Of a DNA stretch of 6,097 nucleotides, positions 1-6,021 are shown one piece after another. Below the pieces are notes generated by a model. It had not been told where the DNA came from. It saw only the letters and a program-made list of their open reading frames with translations, and did no database searches. Positions within the stretch are counted from its first letter, which is position 1. Every line of letters starts with the position of its first letter. Source of the DNA: Pseudomonadota bacterium (GTDB lineage Bacteria > Pseudomonadota > Alphaproteobacteria > Acetobacterales > Acetobacteraceae); NCBI GenBank assembly GCA_021808185.1, contig JAKBCB010000240.1, positions 1-6,097 on the forward strand. The letters are read 5' to 3'. The translations under genes and the position numbers were made by a program.

Positions 1-1354
1 CGTCCAGTGCCTCGCCGATGGCCGCCCGTGCCCGCGCGATGCTGTCCGGCTCACCGAGGAACCGTGTTTCCAGCCGCGTCAGCCCGTTCGACATCGGGTA
101 CGGCCCGAAATTCCCCGCGGTCAGCGTCAGCACCGGCGCGGCCGCGCCGTTGCGTGGGCCGGAGAGCATCACCGCGCGGTCGGCGGCGAAGGCCAGTTCA
201 GCGAGCGTGCCGGCAAAGCAGCTCCCCGGCTCGATCAGCGCGATCAGGCTGCGCGAGGTGAGGTCCAGACGCTTGAGCACGCGCTTGAGCAGCAGGGTGA
301 TCTCGCGCACCAGCCAGTCCCGCGCGTGCGCTTCCAGCAGCCGGTCGGCTTCCACCACGGCGGCCGGATCGCCCTGCGTCCGCAGCAGCAGCAGGCCGAG
401 CGTGGGCTCGTTCAGCCGCAGATGCAGGATGGCATCGTCAAGCTCGCGCGCGATGGCCAGCGGCCAGAACGCGGCGCCCTGCGCATGGATGCCGGCCAGA
501 TCGGCGGGCAGCGCGCCCGGCCCGCGCAGGGTCAGCGTCGCGCGGCGGCCGGCGCGGTCCAGATCGACCCGGACGTGATCGTACACCACGGCATCGTCGG
601 AAAATTCCCGGCGCAGCGGCGGCAGTTCGATCCCCTTCGCATCGCTCGGCCGGTCGGACAGCGCCGCCAGTTCCAGCGCCCGCGTGCGCACCGCTTCCTC
701 CCATCGCGAGGGCGGCGCGACCTCATCCACCAGCCGCCAATCGACGGCGCGGCGCCCGCGCACGCCTTCCTCCAGGGAACAGAACACGTCGGCCAGATCC
801 CGCCGCACGCGGCGCTTGTCGGTCAGCCGGGTGAGGCCGCCGGTGCCGGGCAGCACCGCCAGCAGCGGCATCTCCGGCAGGGAGACGGCGCTGCGCCGGT
901 CGTCGATCAGCATGATGTGCCCGGCGGTCATCGCGATCTCGTAGCCGCCGCCCGCGCACGCGCCGGAGACGGCGGCGAGGTAGCGCTGCCCGGAATGCTC
1001 CGCCGCGTCCTCAATGGCGCAGCGGGTCTCGTTGGTGAATTTGCAGAAGTTCACCTTGTGCGCGTGGCTGGCCTGCCCGAGCATCCGAATATTCGCCCCG
1101 GCGCAGAACACGTTGTCCTTGCCGGAGCGCAGCACCACCGCGCGCACCTGCGGATGCTCGAAGCGCAGCCGCTGCACCGCGTCGTGCAACTCGATATCCA
1201 CACCCAAATCGTAGGAGTTGAGCTTCAGCGCATACCCGGCGAACAGTCCCGCGGCGCTGTCCACATCCATGATCAGGCTGGCCACGGGGCCGTCGAACGC
1301 GAGCCGCCAATGGCGGTAGCGGGCCGGCGCCGTCTGGAAATCGATGCGGGCCAT
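1..1354 (-). CDS. boxC: Benzoyl-CoA-dihydrodiol lyase BoxC (C-terminus cut by window edge)
   Basis: BoxC cleaves the ring-opened/epoxide product of benzoyl-CoA to 3,4-dehydroadipyl-CoA semialdehyde and formate in the aerobic box pathway; it is a cytoplasmic enzyme of the crotonase (enoyl-CoA hydratase) superfamily. The frame is open from the ATG at 1354 to the left edge, giving 451 residues; family members are about 550, so roughly 100 C-terminal residues lie outside. Visible crotonase signatures are CAGANI (residues 84-89, oxyanion-hole region), CAGGGYE (133-139) and LPEMPLLAVLPGTGG (159-173). The two acidic positions E139 and E161 match the catalytic glutamate positions of enoyl-CoA hydratases. 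The long first domain and the second half that resembles a degenerate repeat are typical of BoxC rather than an ordinary 260-residue hydratase. The start is supported by a strong GGGGAGG ten bases upstream. It follows the hydrolase gene by 54 bases, probably in one operon. Confidence 0.93.
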   Translation of the reverse strand, partial: MARIDFQTAPARYRHWRLAFDGPVASLIMDVDSAAGLFAGYALKLNSYDLGVDIELHDAVQRLRFEHPQVRAVVLRSGKDNVFCAGANIRMLGQASHAHKVNFCKFTNETRCAIEDAAEHSGQRYLAAVSGACAGGGYEIAMTAGHIMLIDDRRSAVSLPEMPLLAVLPGTGGLTRLTDKRRVRRDLADVFCSLEEGVRGRRAVDWRLVDEVAPPSRWEEAVRTRALELAALSDRPSDAKGIELPPLRREFSDDAVVYDHVRVDLDRAGRRATLTLRGPGALPADLAGIHAQGAAFWPLAIARELDDAILHLRLNEPTLGLLLLRTQGDPAAVVEADRLLEAHARDWLVREITLLLKRVLKRLDLTSRSLIALIEPGSCFAGTLAELAFAADRAVMLSGPRNGAAAPVLTLTAGNFGPYPMSNGLTRLETRFLGEPDSIARARAAIGEALD

Positions 1355-1364
1355 TGGCTCCGTT

Positions 1365-1371
1365 CCTCCCC
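1365..1371 (-). promoter_or_regulatory. Ribosome binding site of boxC
   Basis: GGGGAGG on the minus strand lies ten bases before the ATG at 1354. It is the best Shine-Dalgarno sequence in the window and fixes the boxC start. It sits in the 54-base gap after the hydrolase stop, so boxC can be translated independently of the upstream gene. Confidence 0.75.
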
Positions 1372-1408
1372 GTTCGTGTAGATAGGGCCGATCAGCCGCT
1401 CGGCACCC

Positions 1409-2188
1409 TCATGGCGGCATCACATCGGCGACGAAGGCCGCCACCGCCGAGAGGGTCGCCTCGGCGGCCTCCAGCTGCGGCGAATGGCCGACGCCCTCAA
1501 GCAGCAGTGGGCGGACATAGGCACCCGCCACCGCTTGCAGCGCCGCGACCTGCGCCGCCGAGCCGTACGGGTCGGCCAAGCCCTGCACCACCAGCGTCGG
1601 CACCCGGATGCCGGCGGCTTCGTGCGTGATGTTCCAGGCCCGGAACGCGGGATCGAGCCACGCGCCGTTCCAGCCCCGGAACGCGCCGTCCACATCGGCG
1701 TGGTAGCGCGCCAGCCGCTCGCGCAGGTCGCCGTTCAGGTAGCGCTCCCGCGCCGCCTCGATGCCGGCGATGGTGATATCCTCGACGAAGAAATGCGGCG
1801 CGAGCAGCGCCAAGCCGCGCACGCGCGCGTCCGGCTGCGTCCCCGCGTACAGCGCGGCGATGGAGCCGCCATCGGAATGCCCGAGCAGCACGCATCGTTC
1901 GATGCCCGCCGCGTCCAGCACCGGGCGGACCCAGTGGGCCGCTTCCTCGTGCATGTAGGTGACTTCGCGCGGCGGCACGATCGGGTCCGAGGCGCCGTAG
2001 CCGGCGCGCGACCACGCGACCACCGCGCAGCCAGTGGCCTCGGCGAGGCGCGCGGGAAAGCCGCGCCACATCGCCACACAGCCAAGGCCCTCGTGCAGCA
2101 GCACGATCGCCGGCGCCTCGGCCGGGGACGGCCCCCACTGGGCGGTTTCCAGCCGCCGCCCGCCGACCTCCACCCAACCCGCGCGCAT
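1409..2188 (-). CDS. Alpha/beta-fold hydrolase of the box cluster
   Basis: A 259-residue cytoplasmic alpha/beta hydrolase with no signal peptide or membrane segment. The oxyanion loop is HEGLG (32-36), followed by WSRAGYGASD (59-68). The nucleophile elbow is GHSDGG with S105, the likely catalytic acid is D206 in GLADPYG, and the base is H235 in GVGHSPQ, so the triad is complete. The ATG at 2188 shares its A with the TGA of the benzoate-CoA ligase (TGATG), which implies translational coupling and decides this start. The reading frame stays open further upstream, but that stretch lies wholly within the ligase gene and does not look like this family. Related hydrolases are found beside benzoate-CoA ligase and box genes, where lactonase or thioesterase roles have been suggested. 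The substrate cannot be read from the sequence; it may act on a lactone or CoA-ester side product. Confidence 0.88.
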   Translation of the reverse strand: MRAGWVEVGGRRLETAQWGPSPAEAPAIVLLHEGLGCVAMWRGFPARLAEATGCAVVAWSRAGYGASDPIVPPREVTYMHEEAAHWVRPVLDAAGIERCVLLGHSDGGSIAALYAGTQPDARVRGLALLAPHFFVEDITIAGIEAARERYLNGDLRERLARYHADVDGAFRGWNGAWLDPAFRAWNITHEAAGIRVPTLVVQGLADPYGSAAQVAALQAVAGAYVRPLLLEGVGHSPQLEAAEATLSAVAAFVADVMPP

Positions 2189-3756
2189 CAGGCGCCGCCG
2201 CGCAGCTTGTAGCGTTGCACCTTGCCGGTCGCGGTTTTCGGCAGCGTCTCCACGAACTCGATCCAGCGCGGATATTTCCACACCCCGATCCGTTCCTTGA
2301 CGTGCTGCTTGAGCAGGTCGCGCAGCGAATCCGGGTCCATGTCGGCGGCCTGCGCCTGCAACACCACGAAGGCGCGCGGCTTGATAAGCCCGTCGGCATC
2401 GGCATGGCCGACCACGGCCGCCTCCAGCACCGCCGGATGCGCGACCAGCGCCTCCTCGACCTCGAACGGCGAGACCCAGATGCCGCCGACCTTCATCATG
2501 TCGTCGCTGCGCCCGCCGTAGCGGTAATAGCCCTCGGCGTCGCGCGAATAGGTATCGCCCGTGTGCGTCCATTCGCCGCGAAAGGTCTGTTTGCTTTTGG
2601 CCAACTGGTTCCAGTAGCCCTCGGCGGCACTCGGGCCGCGCACCAGCAATTCGCCGGACTCGCCGTCCGCCACGTCCTGCCCGGCCGCGTCCACGATGCG
2701 CAGTTCATACCCCGGCACCGCGCGCCCGGTGGTGCCGTAGCGGACCTCGCCGGGGCGGTTCGAGAGGAAGATGTGCAGCATCTCGGTCGAGCCGATGCCG
2801 TCCAGGATGTCCACGCCCACCCGCTCCCGCCAGCGCCGGCCGACCGCTTCCGGCAGCGCCTCGCCGGCCGAGACGCAGACCCGCAACCTGTCCGAGCCGG
2901 CGCCGGGGCCGATCCCGGGCTGCGCCAGCAGCGTCGCGTACAGCGTCGGCACGCCGCAGAAGATCGTCGGCCGTGCCCGGCGCAGCACCTCCAGCACCGC
3001 ATCGGCGGTCGGCCGCGCCGGCAGCAGCGCCGTGGCGGCGCCGACCGACATCGGGAAGGTCATGGCGTTGCCCAGCCCGTAGGAGAAGAACAGCTTTGCC
3101 GCCGAAAACACCACGTCGTCCGCCCGGATGCCGAGCACCTGGGCGGCGTAGGTGTCGGCGGTGGCGCGCAGGCTGGCATGGACATGCCGCACCCCTTTCG
3201 GCGCGCCGGTCGAGCCCGAGGAATACACCCAGAACGCGACTTCCTCGGCCACCGCCTCCGCCGTCCCGGTCGTGGGATCGCCGGAGGCGAGGAACCCGTC
3301 CAGCGTCGGCGCCCCTGTCGGCTCCCCCGCCGGCGCCGGGCCGACCTGCACGACATGGCGCAGCCCACGCAGGCTGTGCAGCACCGGGGCGAGGGCTGCG
3401 TGCAGCGGCGCGGCCACGAACACCGCCTCCGCCCGGCTGTCGGCCAGGATGTAGCCGACCAGTTCGTGCGGCAGCAGCGTGTTGATCGGCACCGGCACCA
3501 CGCCCGCGCGCAGGCAGCCCCAGAACACCACCGGAAAATCCACCGTGTCGAGCATCAACAGCCCGACCCGCCGCTCCCGCCCGATCCCGGCGGCGGCCAG
3601 CGCCCCGGCAAATTGGCGTGTGGCTGTCTGTAGCTCCGCGTAGCTGAGCGTGCGCGCGCCATCGCTGAAGGCGACCCGCGCCCCGCGCCCCTCGCGGACA
3701 TGCCGGTCGAGGAACCAATCGATCGCGTTGGCCTGGCTTGGGGCGGCGGTTTCCAT
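2188..3756 (-). CDS. bclA: Benzoate-CoA ligase (AMP-forming)
   Basis: Activates benzoate with ATP and CoA to benzoyl-CoA, AMP and pyrophosphate, the entry step of the box pathway. The 522 residues match the usual length of benzoate-CoA ligases. Motifs of the ANL adenylate-forming superfamily occur in order: phosphate loop YSSGSTGAPKG (178-188), KLFFSYGLGN (221-230), GIGSTEMLHIF (320-330, characteristic of benzoate-CoA ligases), YGTTGRAVPGYELRIVD (340-356), TGD (399-401), hinge region RSDDMMKVGG (416-425) and the C-terminal PKTATGK with catalytic K512. The start chosen is the ATG at 3756, six bases after GAGAAG, because METAAPSQANAIDWFLDRHV resembles the family N-terminus. In-frame ATGs at 3840 and 3879 would add 28 or 41 arginine-rich residues and lack good ribosome sites. 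The gene overlaps the hydrolase by one base. It may also accept fluoro- or amino-benzoates; this cannot be told here. Confidence 0.93.
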   Translation of the reverse strand: METAAPSQANAIDWFLDRHVREGRGARVAFSDGARTLSYAELQTATRQFAGALAAAGIGRERRVGLLMLDTVDFPVVFWGCLRAGVVPVPINTLLPHELVGYILADSRAEAVFVAAPLHAALAPVLHSLRGLRHVVQVGPAPAGEPTGAPTLDGFLASGDPTTGTAEAVAEEVAFWVYSSGSTGAPKGVRHVHASLRATADTYAAQVLGIRADDVVFSAAKLFFSYGLGNAMTFPMSVGAATALLPARPTADAVLEVLRRARPTIFCGVPTLYATLLAQPGIGPGAGSDRLRVCVSAGEALPEAVGRRWRERVGVDILDGIGSTEMLHIFLSNRPGEVRYGTTGRAVPGYELRIVDAAGQDVADGESGELLVRGPSAAEGYWNQLAKSKQTFRGEWTHTGDTYSRDAEGYYRYGGRSDDMMKVGGIWVSPFEVEEALVAHPAVLEAAVVGHADADGLIKPRAFVVLQAQAADMDPDSLRDLLKQHVKERIGVWKYPRWIEFVETLPKTATGKVQRYKLRGGA

Positions 3757-3762
3757 CGGGCG

Positions 3763-3768
3763 CTTCTC
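3763..3768 (-). promoter_or_regulatory. Likely ribosome binding site of bclA
   Basis: GAGAAG on the minus strand, six bases before the ATG at 3756. It is a moderate match to the Shine-Dalgarno consensus. It supports this ATG over the in-frame ones at 3840 and 3879, which have no comparable element. Confidence 0.5.
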
Positions 3769-3898
3769 GGCTCGTTCCACGCCAATGGGTACACGCCGCC
3801 GGGCCGCCACGGAAGCGCGATCTCGTTCCGCGTGCGCCATCGCACTGGCCACCCATCGCGATGTCGGTGCGCGCTGCATGGCGGCCAGCTTGCACCCC

Positions 3899-3922
3899 GA
3901 TCACGACACGATCGCCGTGATC
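3899..3922 (-). repeat. Inverted repeat between photolyase and bclA genes
   Basis: Perfect 7-base arms GATCACG and CGTGATC are separated by ten bases. The element begins 12 bases after the photolyase stop codon and 143 bases before the bclA ATG. No run of T follows it on the minus strand, so it is not a standard intrinsic terminator. It could be an mRNA 3'-end hairpin for the photolyase transcript or an operator for the box operon. The rest of the 178-base gap shows no convincing sigma-70 promoter. Confidence 0.5.
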
Positions 3923-3934
3923 TTGGACCGACAC

Positions 3935-5455
3935 TCAGACCCGATCGAGGAATGCGTCCGCCTCCCGTAACAGGGCGTTCCTGCGGTCTTGCGACCAGCC
4001 GGAGAGTGTCCGATAGGGCATGGCGAGCCGCGGATTCCCGGAGAGGCGATCCTCCTGCCGGATAAGAAAGGCCCAGTAGAGGTAATTGAACGGGCAGGCG
4101 CGCGGCCCGGTCTTCTGCTTCACGTCGTATTCGCACCCGGAGCAGAAGTCTGACATGCGGTCGATGTAGGCGCCGGAGGCGGCATAGGGCTTGGAGGCCA
4201 TCCGCCCACCGTCAGCGAACACCGCCATGCCGAGCGTATTGGGCATTTCAACCCACTCGAAGGCGTCAGCGTAGACGGCGAGATACCAGCGCTCGATCTC
4301 GCGCGGCGCGATACCGGCCAACAGTGCAAAATTGCCCGTCACCATCAGGCGCTGGATGTGATGCGAGTAGGCGTATCTCTTTGTGCTGTCGATGGCCTCG
4401 CGCAGGCAGCGCATGGTTGTCCGACCGGTCCAGTAGAAGGCAGGCAGTTTTCGCCTCGCCCCGAGCGCATTCTCGTCGGCATAGCCTGGCATCAAGGTCC
4501 AGTAGACCCCACGCACGTACTCGCGCCATCCCAAGATCTGCCGCACGAAGCCCTCGACCGCGTTCAGCGGAGCGGCTCCAGCGCGCCAGGCTGCTTCCGC
4601 CGCGGCGCACACTTCCCTCGGCGAGAGCAGGCCCAGGTTCAAAGCGGGCGCCAGCAAAGAGTGGAACAACAATGGCTCGCCGGATTTCATCGCATCCTGG
4701 TAGTCGCCGAAATGGGGCAGACTGTGGGAGATGAAATCGTCCAAAGCGCGGAGCGCGTCCGCGCGGGTGACCGGCCAGCCAAATTCTTCCAATGATCCGA
4801 AGTGATCGCCGAAGCGCCGATCGACCAAAGCCATCACCTCGCGCGTTGTGGCATCGGGCGCGAACCGCAGACGCACAGGCGGAGCCGTCCCCGCCGGCAA
4901 ACGCTTGCGGTTCGCCGCGTCATAATTCCATTCGCCGCCTGCCGGGCTTTGACCCTCCATGAGCAATGAATGTTCGCGCCGCATGTCTCGGTAGAAATGT
5001 TCCATGCGCCAAGCGCGGCGCCCGCGCGCCCAAGCCGCAAAGCGGCTACGGCTCGCAAAGAACCGGCCGTCAGGCCGCACCTCGACCGGCCGGCCGGTCA
5101 GCACCGCCCAGTCCTCGACCATCTTCTGAACGCGCCACTCCCCCGGCTCGGTCACCACCAATCGTTCGGGACGGTGGACCTCGACAGCGCGTCGCAGCTC
5201 GCCATTCAATGTCCCGCTATTGCCAGGGGCATCAAGCTGAACATAATCGACGACGATACCGCGCAGGCGCAACTCTTCGGCGAAGTGGCGCATGGCGGAG
5301 AGTACCAGCACGATCTTCTGCTTGTGATGCGCGACGTAGGCGCCTTCTTCGGCCACCTCCATCATCAGCACGGTGTCACGCCCAGGGTCGAGATCGGCCA
5401 GCGCGGATATGTCGGACGAGAGTTGGTCGCCCAGTATGACCCTCAGCACGCTCAT
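3935..5455 (-). CDS. phrB: FeS-BCP / PhrB-type photolyase, probable (6-4) photolyase
   Basis: A 506-residue cytoplasmic flavoprotein of the cryptochrome/photolyase superfamily, group FeS-BCP, which repairs UV lesions with blue light. Agrobacterium PhrB of this group repairs (6-4) photoproducts, carries FAD, a [4Fe-4S] cluster and a 6,7-dimethyl-8-ribityllumazine antenna. The N-terminal alpha/beta antenna domain starts RVILGDQLS; the helical FAD domain covers roughly the last 300 residues. Cluster cysteines are C350, C438, C441 and C454, in MRC and CSGCEYDVKQKTGPRAC. H365-H366 (YSHHIQRLM) are the lesion-site histidines, Y424 and Y430 line the active site, and W342, W390 and Y391 correspond to the electron-transfer residues; as I recall, all have the same numbers in PhrB. 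Nothing essential is missing. The ATG overlaps the upstream DUF2256 stop (ATGA), suggesting coupled translation. The actual lesion specificity is inferred from the family. Confidence 0.95.
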   Translation of the reverse strand: MSVLRVILGDQLSSDISALADLDPGRDTVLMMEVAEEGAYVAHHKQKIVLVLSAMRHFAEELRLRGIVVDYVQLDAPGNSGTLNGELRRAVEVHRPERLVVTEPGEWRVQKMVEDWAVLTGRPVEVRPDGRFFASRSRFAAWARGRRAWRMEHFYRDMRREHSLLMEGQSPAGGEWNYDAANRKRLPAGTAPPVRLRFAPDATTREVMALVDRRFGDHFGSLEEFGWPVTRADALRALDDFISHSLPHFGDYQDAMKSGEPLLFHSLLAPALNLGLLSPREVCAAAEAAWRAGAAPLNAVEGFVRQILGWREYVRGVYWTLMPGYADENALGARRKLPAFYWTGRTTMRCLREAIDSTKRYAYSHHIQRLMVTGNFALLAGIAPREIERWYLAVYADAFEWVEMPNTLGMAVFADGGRMASKPYAASGAYIDRMSDFCSGCEYDVKQKTGPRACPFNYLYWAFLIRQEDRLSGNPRLAMPYRTLSGWSQDRRNALLREADAFLDRV

Positions 5456-5622
5456 GCCCGGTCAAACCGTGGCGTGCTGAGCGGCGCGGAGGTCCGGCAG
5501 CGGCGGGAGCAGTACTTCACATTTTCCCAGTCGCGCGCCCACTTCTTGCGCCACGCGAACGGACGGCCGCAACTGACGCAGCGCTTGGTCGGCAGGTCTA
5601 TTTTCTGGCGCATCTTGCCCAT
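5452..5622 (-). CDS. DUF2256 small four-cysteine protein
   Basis: A 56-residue basic protein that ends in a four-base ATGA overlap with the photolyase start. It contains C15-VS-C18, then PFAWRKKWARDW (21-32) and YCSRRC with C38 and C42. This CxxC...CxxxC layout with the conserved WRKKW block identifies the DUF2256 family and looks like a small zinc-ribbon or treble-clef finger. Its function is unknown. I recall DUF2256 often being encoded next to photolyase/cryptochrome genes, which suggests a role with the photolyase, for example nucleic-acid contact or cofactor handling; this is inference. The ATG at 5622 is the first possible start after an in-frame TGA at 5634-5636. A second ATG (residue 4, 5613) is a possible alternative because no strong ribosome site is seen. 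The gene is too short for many ORF callers. Confidence 0.87.
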   Translation of the reverse strand: MGKMRQKIDLPTKRCVSCGRPFAWRKKWARDWENVKYCSRRCRTSAPLSTPRFDRA

Positions 5623-5742
5623 GGCATTACCAGGTCACGGGCCGGCGCGGAGAATGGAGCGTATACGGTTTGGCCACTGTCCTGGGATGCGGCGCGATAC
5701 AAAGCACATCGGGGGAGCGGCGTGTCCGGCTTCGGTCCGAAG
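5623..5742. other. Spacer between tRNA-Ser and the DUF2256-photolyase unit
   Basis: These 120 bases hold no gene. Immediately after the tRNA-Ser 3' end lies the near-perfect palindrome CTTCGG-T-CCGAAG (5730-5742). It could fold as a 5-bp hairpin with a three-base loop but has no T run after it. On the minus strand a TATACG box near 5661 is a weak -10 candidate without a recognisable -35. The photolyase unit may therefore be read by a non-standard sigma factor or by read-through from the tRNA. Confidence 0.4.
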
Positions 5743-5835
5743 TGGCGGAGGGGATGGGATTCGAACCCACGGTACACCTTTACGATGTACAACGGTTTAG
5801 CAAACCGTCGCCTTCAGCCGCTCGGCCACCCCTCC
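5743..5835 (-). tRNA. tRNA-Ser (anticodon GCU)
   Basis: Reads AGC and AGU serine codons. On the minus strand GGAGGGG pairs with CCCCTCC to form the acceptor stem. D-stem GCC/GGC is followed by the anticodon stem ACGGT/ACCGT enclosing TTGCTAA, so the anticodon is GCT (plus-strand 5799-5801). A long variable arm (TGTAC pairing with GTACA) is typical of serine tRNAs. The T arm is GTGGG-TTCGAAT-CCCAT, with one G-T pair. The discriminator is G and a CCA end appears to be encoded at 5743-5745. Its own promoter lies 37 bases upstream. Confidence 0.96.
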
Positions 5836-5872
5836 GCACAAGACGGCTACGCACACGACGTTTGCAAGCGCG

Positions 5873-5901
5873 CTTCTAGGGGCTCGCCTCCGTCGCGTCA
5901 A
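5873..5901 (-). promoter_or_regulatory. Sigma-70-type promoter of tRNA-Ser
   Basis: On the minus strand TTGACG (5901-5896) and TAGAAG (5878-5873) are separated by 17 bases. They match five of six and four of six consensus positions. The element is followed by a GC-rich start region and ends 37 bases before the tRNA-Ser 5' end. TTGAC/CTAGAA promoters of this kind are common before stable-RNA genes in alphaproteobacteria, as I recall. Confidence 0.65.
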
Positions 5902-5954
5902 ATCATCTGAACGGAGCGCATGGAGATTCTTGCGGGCGTGGCTGGTCGGTCTCC

Positions 5955-5984
5955 CGGACGGGACCGGGGGTGTGACACCGTCCG
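5955..5984. repeat. Inverted repeat in the tRNA-Leu/tRNA-Ser spacer
   Basis: Arms CGGACGG (5955-5961) and CCGTCCG (5978-5984) enclose 16 bases. A smaller palindrome GGTGT-G-ACACC (5969-5979) overlaps the right arm, so the two cannot form together. It lies about 40 bases after the tRNA-Leu 3' end on the minus strand. No T run follows, so a standard terminator is not supported; it may be a processing or weak termination structure, or chance in GC-rich DNA. Confidence 0.35.
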
Positions 5985-6021
5985 CCCGATCACTGTCCGG
6001 TTCGACCGCTTTTGACCGGTC

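Noticed and set aside
326..1381. A 351-residue plus-strand open frame opposite boxC
   Set aside because: The opposite strand carries intact crotonase motifs and a strong ribosome site; the plus-strand product shows no recognisable family.
2189..2572. Upstream extension of the hydrolase frame to an ATG at 2572
   Set aside because: It would overlap the conserved C-terminal domain of the ligase by almost 400 bases; the TGATG junction at 2188 gives a normal hydrolase N-terminus.
2215..3633. A 472-residue plus-strand open frame opposite bclA
   Set aside because: It is antisense to a clearly recognisable ligase, has Arg/His/Gln-rich composition with no domain, and such long shadow frames are usual in GC-rich coding DNA.
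3757..3879. N-terminal extension of bclA from ATG at 3879 or 3840
   Set aside because: The added residues are arginine-rich and unlike the family, those ATGs lack ribosome sites, and the start at 3756 gives the normal family length.
5730..5742. Palindrome after tRNA-Ser as an intrinsic terminator
   Set aside because: The stem is short, the centre is a single base, and no T run follows on the minus strand.
5743..5767. tRNA-Ser 3' end as an integration attachment site
   Set aside because: I could not find a second copy of this 3' sequence in the window, nor any integrase gene, so an inserted element is not supported here.
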